Origin: Candidatus Latescibacterota bacterium
GTDB lineage: Bacteria > Latescibacterota > 4484-107
Reading direction: 5' to 3'
Assembly (NCBI GenBank): GCA_030613045.1
Contig: JAUWMS010000249.1
Coordinates: 1-5,199, forward strand
Length of the DNA stretch: 5,199 nt
This document shows, one piece after another, positions 1 to 5,199 of the stretch. The notes beneath the pieces were generated by a model. The model searched no databases. It was given only the letters and a program-made list of their open reading frames with translations, and had not been told where the DNA came from. Numbering within the stretch: the first letter of the stretch is position 1; every line of letters starts with the position of its first letter. The position numbers and the translations under genes were made by a program.

Positions 1-524
1 ATCAAATCAAGGGATTTTTCCTCCGCCAGACTTCGTACGCTCTGAGCCAAAGCCGACAACCGCTCCTGACGGCGACGCAGTTCTTCAAGGGTGCAGCCAC
101 TCGCTGTCATCCGCTCCGAGATGGGCGTGGGAGTCATCAGCACCGGACGGACATTCCACGCTGCGATCCCATCCACGATCTTCTCTAAGTTCCCCCGAAA
201 AGCCTCCGTCTCAACGCCCTGCAGCGCATCCTCCGCGCCAAACATCACTAACACGGTATCAGGCGATTGCGAAAGCACATCCCGCTCCAACCGTGCCAGC
301 CCCTTTGACGAAGTGTCTCCCGAAACCCCGGCGTGGATCAGTTCCACGCCGTCCTCGATCCAATCCGACATGATGCGCGCCATAATCGAATGCCACGTCT
401 GCGTCTCGCGCACCAAGTTCACCGTCGTCGTCCCATTCTGAAAGCAATCGTGAAACACATCTAACTTGGCCGACGTGCCCGCGGTCACGGCATCTCCGAA
501 AGCAGCAATCTTAGTCTTGCTCAT
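1..524 (-). CDS. Pseudo-SGNH/GDSL-hydrolase-like protein, copy A (3' end outside window)
   Basis: The frame is open from ATG (524-522) to the window edge, giving about 174 residues that begin MSKTKIAAFGDAVTAGTSAK. It is closely similar to the N-terminal domain of the complete paralogue at 636-2465, and a propeller domain presumably follows outside the window. SGNH landmarks are visible: block I FGDAVTAG (residues 9-16), block II HAGVSGDTSSKGLARLERDV and block III VMFGAEDA. In active SGNH enzymes block I carries the nucleophile Ser (GDS) and block III an Asn (GxND); here these are Ala and Glu, so ordinary esterase activity is unlikely. No signal peptide is seen: the N-terminal hydrophobic stretch is beta-strand 1 of the fold. 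The start is set by the GAGGAG ribosome-binding site 8 nt upstream and by agreement with the paralogues. From block II onward (for example GCTLEELRRRQERLSALAQ) it resembles copy C more than copy B. Confidence 0.88.
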   Translation of the reverse strand, partial: MSKTKIAAFGDAVTAGTSAKLDVFHDCFQNGTTTVNLVRETQTWHSIMARIMSDWIEDGVELIHAGVSGDTSSKGLARLERDVLSQSPDTVLVMFGAEDALQGVETEAFRGNLEKIVDGIAAWNVRPVLMTPTPISERMTASGCTLEELRRRQERLSALAQSVRSLAEEKSLDL

Positions 525-530
525 TTCTAG

Positions 531-632
531 AACTCCTCGTATGATATTGTTCATTGCTCATTGCGCATTCTTCATCGTCTTTCTTTGCGTCCTTTGCGCC
601 TTTGCGGTGGAATGCCTTTATCTGGTCGAGGC
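531..632 (-). repeat. Intergenic repeat, copy 1 (A/B junction)
   Basis: This segment aligns over about 95 bp with 3449-3543 and differs mainly by an ~8-bp indel. It has three parts. On the plus strand, 543-577 holds degenerate heptads (gatattg, ttcattg, ctcattg, cgcattc, ttcatcg). Next, 583-607 holds three units of 8-9 nt (ctttgcgtc, ctttgcgc, ctttgcgg). Finally, a near-identical stretch, aatgcctttatctggtcgag, runs into the 3' hairpin of the preceding gene. It fills the space between genes B and A and carries no plausible gene. I recall GCAAAG-type and CAATGAGCAATGAA-type intergenic repeats being common in environmental bacterial genomes, but I cannot confirm a family here. Confidence 0.8.
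533..538 (-). promoter_or_regulatory. Ribosome-binding site of copy A
   Basis: GAGGAG on the minus strand lies 8 nt before the ATG at 524. The surrounding ATACGAGGA context is shared with the region upstream of the metallophosphoesterase gene, which supports this start in both genes. Confidence 0.75.
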
Positions 633-685
633 TCCTTAGGCGACACTCTCTTTGGGGCTGTGTCGCCCTATCGAACTGCCTCGAC
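625..685 (-). repeat. Inverted repeat (hairpin) at the 3' end of copy B
   Basis: The arms GTCGAGGC (625-632) and GCCTCGAC (678-685) are perfect 8-bp complements. The same arms occur at 3536-3543 and 3559-3566, at the end of copy C. There the loop is 15 nt; here it is 45 nt because a second palindrome lies inside it. No T-run follows on the minus strand, so this is not a canonical intrinsic terminator. It could be a transcript-end or mRNA-stabilising structure, or a relic of an element boundary. Confidence 0.6.
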
Positions 686-2465
686 TTTTGAATCGAATCC
701 TCGACAGGTAAATATCGCAGGGCGTTTCCCAGTCTCCCGGACGCTCGATTTTGGGGTAAACCTCGTGCATCGAATAATCGCTAATCAGGATTTCATCGCC
801 GTATTGAACCACGCCGGTATAACCGCTGTCTCCCGCGCTCAAAAGCTCCATCACCAAACGAGGCCGCGCGCCGTCCATCACAAAAATCCCGGTGCGCAGA
901 CCGTGATGATATTCCTCGATACGAGCCGGATCCACCCCGGCGGCTTCGGCGACCGTCTTGTATCCATCCTCATCCGGCTGTTGCACGTAATTGGTGAACT
1001 TGGCCCAGTCCGCGCGCAGTTTCCTGAACCGCTCGTCCGACTGCGAACAATACCGGCCCATAATCATTGTCCGCTCCCCCGCCTTAAACACACAGGGCGC
1101 GTGGATCAGACGCCCGGAGGGGACGGCCTCCCAGCGATTCTCCGAAGGGATGTAGGTAGCGATCAACATGCCATCCCGGCTCTCATCCCTCGTGCGCGAA
1201 AAAGCCATAAGCCGGTCATCCTCCACCAAGAGATCGGTCTCATTGCCATCGCTGCTGAGATCAAGAATAGGGGATGTCTTCTTCCAATGGCGCCCATCCG
1301 CGCTCCGGAAAAGGCTCACCTCAAAATGTTGATTCCCTTCCCCGTCGAATTTCCCGTTGTACCCAGCCGCCACGTAGTGATCGCGCCATCTCCGGGGCCG
1401 CCAGAACGTGCTTGGCGCGCACTCGAAAGGCCGGCTCCATTTTCCGGGGCCGAGCCTTTCAAATCCGTATTGAATCATCACAACCGCCGCGCCGCGAAGC
1501 TCATGACTCACGGCATACACCATCAGGCGATCCCCGACGTGCAGGAATTTCGGGTCGCGGGTCTCGACGAAGGCTTCCACCTGTAACGTGGCCTCCCTGA
1601 CCCACGCGATCCCATCCGGCGACCTCAGCACGATCGTCCTCCCGCCGAACAATCCACATGTTCCATGGGTGGCTCCGCTCCGAAAAGCGAGATAAAATTC
1701 GCCCTCAAAATAGGTCAGGGCCGTAAAAGCATTGAGCTTGGCGGCGGAATGCTTCACGCTGGAATACACCTTGCGGGTGTCGCACAGGATCGGCGTGGGG
1801 AAATCCTTCACACCCAGCATCGGAAGCAGCTCTCCGGCGACAAAAGACGCCATCCCGGACTGCGCCACGCCATCGGGAAGCCAACCCTCGTAGAGATGGT
1901 CGTACGCCAAACGGTTGTCCAGAAAATAGCGATGGAGATCAATCAAGTCAAGCGATTTTTCCTCAGCCAGCTTCCGTACCGCCTGAGCCAAAGCCGACAG
2001 CCGCTCCTGACGCTGACGCACTTCGCAGAGGGTGTAGCCAGTGGCCGTCATCCGCTCCGAAATCGGCGTGGGCGTCATCAGAATCGGCCGGGCATTCCGC
2101 TCCGCGATCCCTTGCACGATTTTCTTTAAATTCTCCCGGAAAGCCGCAGGCTCCAAACCGGCAATCGCATCCTCCGCGCCGAACATCACCAGCACGGTAT
2201 CCGGCGATTGGGAAAGCACCTCCCGCTCCAGCCGCGCCAGCCCCTTTTGTGAAGTGTCTCCCGCCATCCCGGCGTGGATCACATGGACGCCGTTCTCAAC
2301 CCAATCCGACATGATGCGCGCCATAATCGAATGCCAGGTCTGTGTCTCCCGCACCATGTTCACCGTAGTCGTGCCATACTGGAAGCAATCGTGAAACACG
2401 TCTATCTTGGCCGATGTGCCTGCGGTCACGGCATCTCCGAAAGCCACGATCTTGGTCTTGTTCAT
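636..2465 (-). CDS. Pseudo-SGNH hydrolase domain fused to sialidase/glycosidase-like beta-propeller, copy B (complete)
   Basis: This is a 609-residue protein. Residues 1 to about 218 are SGNH-like: block I FGDAVTAG (9-16), block II HAGMAGDTS with Gly66/Gly69, block III FGAEDA (95-100) and block V LPDGVAQS (196-203). Compared with active SGNH enzymes, Ser is Ala12, Asn is Glu98 and His is Ala201; Asp198 and the block II glycine remain. From about 222 to 592 there is a propeller-like region rich in beta-strands, with Asp-box-like motifs SPDGIAW (282-288) and SADGRHW (388-394) and the motif RDPKFLHVGDRLMVY (303-317). I cannot assign a glycosidase family or catalytic residues. No signal peptide is seen, so a cytoplasmic location is likely unless export is unusual. 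The ATG has AGAGGAG 8 nt upstream. The C-terminus runs about 17 residues past the position where copy C stops, through an inserted palindrome. Confidence 0.88.
   Translation of the reverse strand: MNKTKIVAFGDAVTAGTSAKIDVFHDCFQYGTTTVNMVRETQTWHSIMARIMSDWVENGVHVIHAGMAGDTSQKGLARLEREVLSQSPDTVLVMFGAEDAIAGLEPAAFRENLKKIVQGIAERNARPILMTPTPISERMTATGYTLCEVRQRQERLSALAQAVRKLAEEKSLDLIDLHRYFLDNRLAYDHLYEGWLPDGVAQSGMASFVAGELLPMLGVKDFPTPILCDTRKVYSSVKHSAAKLNAFTALTYFEGEFYLAFRSGATHGTCGLFGGRTIVLRSPDGIAWVREATLQVEAFVETRDPKFLHVGDRLMVYAVSHELRGAAVVMIQYGFERLGPGKWSRPFECAPSTFWRPRRWRDHYVAAGYNGKFDGEGNQHFEVSLFRSADGRHWKKTSPILDLSSDGNETDLLVEDDRLMAFSRTRDESRDGMLIATYIPSENRWEAVPSGRLIHAPCVFKAGERTMIMGRYCSQSDERFRKLRADWAKFTNYVQQPDEDGYKTVAEAAGVDPARIEEYHHGLRTGIFVMDGARPRLVMELLSAGDSGYTGVVQYGDEILISDYSMHEVYPKIERPGDWETPCDIYLSRIRFKSRGSSIGRHSPKESVA
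639..667. repeat. Nested palindrome inside the copy B 3' hairpin
   Basis: The arms GGCGACAC (639-646) and GTGTCGCC (660-667) are perfect complements around a 13-nt loop. Alignment with the end of copy C shows this ~30-bp block as extra sequence between flanking matches (ggtcgaggct and gactgcctcgac type). It is bordered by TA on both sides (637-638 and 669-670), which would suit a TA target duplication but could be chance. It encodes part of the C-terminal extension of copy B and abuts its stop codon. Confidence 0.65.
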
Positions 2466-2473
2466 CTTAAAAA

Positions 2474-2480
2474 CTCCTCT
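2474..2480 (-). promoter_or_regulatory. Ribosome-binding site of copy B
   Basis: AGAGGAG on the minus strand lies 8 nt before ATG 2465. Unlike copy A and the metallophosphoesterase gene, it is not preceded by the intergenic repeat. The sequence before it runs directly into the relic C-terminus of a family member. Confidence 0.75.
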
Positions 2481-2496
2481 GTTATAGCCAAGCAGT

Positions 2497-2565
2497 TCAC
2501 GATTTGCAGCGAATCCTCGACAGGTAAATAGTGCACGGCGTCTCCCAATCGCCCGGACGTTGGAT
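2497..2565 (-). pseudogene. Relic C-terminal tail of a pseudo-SGNH/propeller gene
   Basis: Read on the minus strand in the frame that ends with TGA at 2499-2497, this segment gives IQRPGDWETPCTIYLSRIRC, then Lys-Ser-stop. It aligns almost residue for residue with the C-termini of copies B and C (RPGDWETPCDIYLSRIRF). The frame is shifted relative to the metallophosphoesterase gene that stops just before it (TAG 2582-2580), and it has no start of its own, so it is probably not translated. It shows that a complete family member once stood between copies C and B. Recognisable homology starts near 2565; 2566-2579 is a short junction I cannot assign. Confidence 0.85.
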
Positions 2566-2579
2566 GGATGAAACGATCT

Positions 2580-3440
2580 CTATGAACGATGTTCTGGATA
2601 GCGGAAGTTGCCTGCCAGTGTGGCTGTCCCTCCAAAAACATCATAATGCCATACTTCAAAGTAATCGCGGAATACGCTGTACTGAAAAATGCCCTGGTGC
2701 CCTGGAACCTTCAGATCAGGACACATGATGTAGGGTATCCCGCCCAGTTCCTTGAGGTACATCTCATGTTTGTGACCATACATAACGGCAGCAACAGAGT
2801 ACTTCTCGCACAAGGCGACGAGAGAGGTCGCTGCATCCCCCCAGGGAAGCGCTGTGCCATCCTTGAGCACCTGAACATGACAAAAAATAAAAGTGGTCTT
2901 GCCGGATCTCAGCAGCTTCTCGACCCATCTTAGCTGTTTCGTTGAAAGATATCCGGGTTCTCCGGTACAAACCGGATTGTTGTTCGCAAGGATAAAACGG
3001 AAGCCTCTGTAATCAAATGATTGATCCAAGGGCCCCATTTCCTTTTGGTAGGCCTCGACTAACTTCCCGTATTCCCCCCATGGATTTCCATCTCCCCTTG
3101 TAGTATTCCCGGGTTCAGGGTAGCCTATGTCATGGTTGCCCGGCACCGTGTAGAGGGGGGCCTCAAGTAACGACACAACTTTCTTATATTCGGTGTACTC
3201 TGAGAGATTGGAAGCATTGGCTTCGTACACAGGATCATTCGTCAAGTCACCAGTATCTACTACGAAGGCAGGTTCAATGGTATTTGCCAGGTTTACCGCA
3301 GCCTCCAGCCGAATGTGAACCGGCGTATTAACCGGATTGCCTACATGTGCATCAGTGAACTGGACAAATGTAAAGAGAGGGATCTCCATTGTGCCCGCTG
3401 TCACGGCATCTCCAAAAGCCACGATCCGGGTCTTGCTCAT
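2580..3440 (-). CDS. Calcineurin-like metallophosphoesterase with a pseudo-SGNH N-terminal leader
   Basis: This is a 286-residue protein. Residues 1-17 (MSKTRIVAFGDAVTAGT) are the N-terminus of the neighbouring pseudo-SGNH family. From Met18 on it is a metallophosphoesterase with the full binuclear-metal motif set: DAH (Asp30, His32), GDLTN (Asp65), GNHD (101-104), CHVQ (His188) and GHKH (222-225). The D-x-H, GD, GNHD, H, GHxH order matches class III cyclic-nucleotide-phosphodiesterase/purple-acid-phosphatase-like enzymes, so hydrolysis of a phosphomono- or diester is likely; the substrate is unknown. No signal peptide or membrane segment is seen. The start at 3440 is chosen because it matches the paralogues and has GAGGAA 10 nt upstream; Met18 (3389-3387) may be the ancestral start. 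Base composition looks lower in GC than in copies B and C, which suggests a different origin for the cassette. Confidence 0.92.
   Translation of the reverse strand: MSKTRIVAFGDAVTAGTMEIPLFTFVQFTDAHVGNPVNTPVHIRLEAAVNLANTIEPAFVVDTGDLTNDPVYEANASNLSEYTEYKKVVSLLEAPLYTVPGNHDIGYPEPGNTTRGDGNPWGEYGKLVEAYQKEMGPLDQSFDYRGFRFILANNNPVCTGEPGYLSTKQLRWVEKLLRSGKTTFIFCHVQVLKDGTALPWGDAATSLVALCEKYSVAAVMYGHKHEMYLKELGGIPYIMCPDLKVPGHQGIFQYSVFRDYFEVWHYDVFGGTATLAGNFRYPEHRS
3390..3440 (-). other. Pseudo-SGNH-derived 17-codon head of the metallophosphoesterase gene
   Basis: The 51 bp encoding MSKTRIVAFGDAVTAGT match the starts of copies A and B at DNA as well as protein level. Homology ends abruptly at the Met18 codon: copies A and B continue SAK(L/I)DVFHDCFQ, while this gene continues MEIPLFTFVQFTDAH. 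Together with the relic tail at 2497-2565 it frames the metallophosphoesterase cassette. Confidence 0.88.
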
Positions 3441-3448
3441 ATCTTCAA

Positions 3449-3543
3449 AATTCCTCGTATGACATTGTTCATTGCTCATTGTTCATTGTCTTTCTTTGCG
3501 TCCTCTGCGCCTTTGCGGTGAAATGCCTTTATCTGGTCGAGGC
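3449..3543 (-). repeat. Intergenic repeat, copy 2 (M/C junction)
   Basis: This is homologous to 531-632. Plus-strand heptads gacattg, ttcattg, ctcattg, ttcattg occupy 3461-3488. The 8-9-nt units ctttgcgtc, ctctgcgc, ctttgcgg occupy 3494-3518. The common stretch aatgcctttatctggtcgag follows. The repeat occurs at the A/B and M/C junctions but not between M and B, as expected if it was duplicated together with whole gene units. Confidence 0.8.
3451..3456 (-). promoter_or_regulatory. Ribosome-binding site of the metallophosphoesterase gene
   Basis: GAGGAA on the minus strand lies 10 nt before ATG 3440, in the same ATACGAGGA context as the site of copy A. It favours the start at 3440 over both the upstream ATG at 3479 and the internal Met18. 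Confidence 0.65.
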
Positions 3544-3566
3544 TACTTTTATCGGACTGCCTCGAC
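3536..3566 (-). repeat. Inverted repeat (hairpin) at the 3' end of copy C
   Basis: The arms GTCGAGGC (3536-3543) and GCCTCGAC (3559-3566) are perfect 8-bp complements with a 15-nt loop, and they overlap the last base of the stop codon of copy C. Both arms are identical to those after copy B. No T-run follows on the minus strand, so a classic intrinsic terminator is not supported. The 7-mer CCTCGAC recurs at 3581-3587 within the coding sequence and could be an alternative pairing partner. Confidence 0.6.
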
Positions 3567-5199
3567 TATCCAAACCGAATCCTCGACAGGTAAATATCAC
3601 ACGGCGTCTCCCAGTCCCCCGGACGCTTGATTTCGGGATAATACTCGTGCATCGAATAATCACTGATCACGAATTCATCTCCGTAGGGAACTACGCCGAC
3701 GTAACTGCTGTCCCCCGCGCTCAGAAGCTCCATCACCAAACGAGGCTTTGTACCCTCCATCACAAAGACTCCGGTGCGCCGGCCGTGATGATACTCCTCG
3801 ATACGGGCCGGATCCACCCCGGAAGCATCAGCCACCGTCTGAAACCCCTCTTCATCCGGCTGTTGTACGTAATTACAGAACTTCTGCCAGTCCGCATACA
3901 ACTCCCTGAAGCGTCCGTCCGACTGCGAACAATATCGGCCCATAATCATCGTCCGCTCCCCCGCCTTGAAGACACAGGGCGCGTGGATCAAACGCCCGGA
4001 GGACACCGTCTCCCAGCGATTCTCCGAAGGAACGTACGTGGAAATATACATCTCATGGCTGCTGCTCTCATTTCTGGAAAAGGCCATCAGCGTATCATGC
4101 TCCACAAAAAGCTGCGTCTCGTTCCCGCCTGTCCCGTAGTCCAGGATGGTGGAAGTCTTCTCCCAATGGCGCCCATCCGTGCTTTGGTAATGACTCACCA
4201 TATAATTCTTCTTCCCGCCATCCCACCTCCACGAGCAGCCGGCTACCACAAACTGATCGCGCCATTTCCTGGGCCGCCAGAAAACGCACGGAGCGCACTC
4301 AAAAGGCGCACTCCACTTCCCCGGACCTATCCGCTCAAATCCATAAGCCTGCGCTTCGTGCCCTGTGCTCGGTAAGTTGTGACAGATGGGATACACCATG
4401 AGCTTATCCCCGACGTGCAGAAATTTCGGATCCCGGGTATCGACGAAGCCCTCTACTTTCAATTCCGCGTCCCTGACCCACGTGATCCCGTCCGCCGATC
4501 TCAGCCCGAGCGTCTTCCCACCCAATAAGCCCCGAAATCCATGACGAGCGCCCGTCCGAAATGCCACGTAGAATTCGCCCTTAAAATAGGTCAGGTCCGT
4601 GAAGCCGTTGTGCTTGGTGAGATAATTCTCTGGGTCGGAATACACCTTCCGATAATCACAAAAAACCGGCTTCGGGAAATCCTTCACGCCCAGCATCGGC
4701 AGCAGTTCTCCGGCCACAAAAGACGCCATCGCGGACTGGGCCACGCCATCGGGAAGCCAGCCCTCGTAGAGATGATCGTACGCCAGCCGGGTATCCAGAA
4801 AATAGCGATGGAGGTCAATCAGCGGGAGGGATTTCTCATCGGCCAGACTCCGTACCGCCTGAGCCAAAGCCGACAGCCGCTCCTGCCGACGACGCAGTTC
4901 TTCAAGCGTACAGCCGGCAGCGGTCATCCGTTCCGAAATGGGCGTGGGCGTCATCAGAACTGGACGGGCGTTCCGCGCCACGATCCCATCCACGATCTTT
5001 TTTAGATTCGCCCGGAAAGCCGCCGTCTCCATACCGGCAAGCGCATCCTCCGCGCCGAACATGACCAGCACGGTATCAGGTGCGTGCGAAAGGACATCCC
5101 GCTCCATTCGCGCCAGCCCTTTTGCTGAAGTGTCTCCCGAAACTCCGGCGTTGAAACCCTCGACATCGTCCTCAATCCAGTCCGTGAGGATACGCGTCA
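3566..5199 (-). CDS. Pseudo-SGNH hydrolase domain fused to sialidase/glycosidase-like beta-propeller, copy C (5' end outside window)
   Basis: The frame is open from the window edge to TAG (3568-3566), giving about 544 residues. Comparison with copy B implies that about 50 N-terminal residues are missing, so the first ATG inside the window (5107) is internal: in-frame codons upstream read DWIEDDVEGFNAGVSGDTSA, which is block II. Block III FGAEDA and block V LPDGVAQSAMASF lack the usual Asn and His, as in copy B; block I is outside the window. The propeller region keeps RDPKFLHVGDKLMVY and Asp-box-like SADGITW and STDGRHW. Identity to copy B is very high in the last ~150 residues (GERTMIMGRYCSQSD, ARIEEYHHG, LLSAGDSSY, GDWETPCDIYLSRIRFG). 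It is lower in mid-propeller, for example CSWRWDGGKKNYMVSHYQST against YNGKFDGEGNQHFEVSLFRS. The function is unknown; a carbohydrate-related role is an inference from the fold. Confidence 0.88.
   Translation of the reverse strand, partial: TRILTDWIEDDVEGFNAGVSGDTSAKGLARMERDVLSHAPDTVLVMFGAEDALAGMETAAFRANLKKIVDGIVARNARPVLMTPTPISERMTAAGCTLEELRRRQERLSALAQAVRSLADEKSLPLIDLHRYFLDTRLAYDHLYEGWLPDGVAQSAMASFVAGELLPMLGVKDFPKPVFCDYRKVYSDPENYLTKHNGFTDLTYFKGEFYVAFRTGARHGFRGLLGGKTLGLRSADGITWVRDAELKVEGFVDTRDPKFLHVGDKLMVYPICHNLPSTGHEAQAYGFERIGPGKWSAPFECAPCVFWRPRKWRDQFVVAGCSWRWDGGKKNYMVSHYQSTDGRHWEKTSTILDYGTGGNETQLFVEHDTLMAFSRNESSSHEMYISTYVPSENRWETVSSGRLIHAPCVFKAGERTMIMGRYCSQSDGRFRELYADWQKFCNYVQQPDEEGFQTVADASGVDPARIEEYHHGRRTGVFVMEGTKPRLVMELLSAGDSSYVGVVPYGDEFVISDYSMHEYYPEIKRPGDWETPCDIYLSRIRFG

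Noticed and set aside
561..1586. Long plus-strand open frame opposite copy B, and similar ones at 91-441, 1665-2129, 2041-2394, 3389-4375 and 4541-5005
   Set aside because: They are antisense to well-supported minus-strand genes, show no recognisable domain and are Arg/Pro/His-rich in the manner of GC-rich antisense frames. Matching pairs (for example 1665-2129 and 4541-5005) arise because the sense paralogues are similar.
2462..2659. 65-codon minus-strand frame from inside the metallophosphoesterase to the start of copy B, ending with a TGA that overlaps its ATG
   Set aside because: It lies out of frame within the metallophosphoesterase and the relic tail, has no family resemblance and no clear ribosome-binding site. 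The ATGA overlap is probably chance.
3441..3479. Upstream ATG at 3479 extending the metallophosphoesterase by 13 residues
   Set aside because: The extension (MSNEQCHTRNFED) is translated intergenic repeat plus the ribosome-binding site. Paralogue alignment and the GAGGAA site support 3440.
3461..3518. Short direct repeats considered as a CRISPR array
   Set aside because: The units are 7-9 nt with no spacers, so this is a simple or dispersed repeat.
3536..3566. Intrinsic terminator at the end of copy C
   Set aside because: The stem is good, but the minus-strand sequence after it (CAGATAAAGGC) has no T-run, so it is reported only as an inverted repeat.
5105..5107. ATG at 5107 as the start of copy C
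   Set aside because: Upstream in-frame codons encode the conserved block II region of the SGNH domain as far as the window edge, so this Met is internal.

Overview
The window is gene-dense, and all genes lie on the minus strand. In transcription order (high to low coordinates) they are: (C) a 5'-truncated two-domain gene, 3566-5199; (M) a metallophosphoesterase gene, 2580-3440; (B) a complete two-domain gene, 636-2465; and (A) a 3'-truncated copy of the same family, 1-524. A, B and C are tandem paralogues. Each joins an SGNH/GDSL-hydrolase-like N-terminal domain to a long sialidase/glycosidase-like beta-propeller domain; in A only the first domain is inside the window. Gaps between genes are 111-125 bp, so they may be co-transcribed, but I see no convincing promoter.

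Two things stand out. First, the SGNH domains keep the fold signature but lack catalytic residues. The block I Ser is Ala (FGDAVTAG in A and B), the block III Asn is Glu (FGAEDA in A, B and C), and the block V His is Ala (LPDGVAQS in B and C). This looks like a conserved pseudo-esterase attached to a propeller. Second, gene M is a mosaic. Its ribosome-binding region and first 17 codons are those of the pseudo-SGNH family. It then changes abruptly into an intact metallophosphoesterase that begins with its own Met. After the M stop codon, the last ~19 codons of the pseudo-SGNH/propeller family survive as an untranslated remnant (2497-2565). An unrelated cassette therefore seems to have replaced the body of one array member, leaving head and tail behind.

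The A/B and M/C junctions share a ~95-100 bp intergenic repeat, with CAATGA(A/G)-type heptads followed by GCAAAG-type 8-9-mers. They also share an 8-bp inverted repeat at the 3' end of the upstream gene. In B a second, ~30-bp palindrome sits inside that hairpin loop and lies within the C-terminal extension of the protein.

The organism cannot be named from this sequence. Moderately high GC coding sequence, tandem expansion of hydrolase-like/propeller proteins and GCAAAG-rich intergenic repeats suggest an environmental bacterium, possibly of the Planctomycetota/Verrucomicrobiota/Lentisphaerota type; this is weak inference. How the proteins cooperate is unknown. A role in carbohydrate or phosphoester metabolism is plausible from the folds only.
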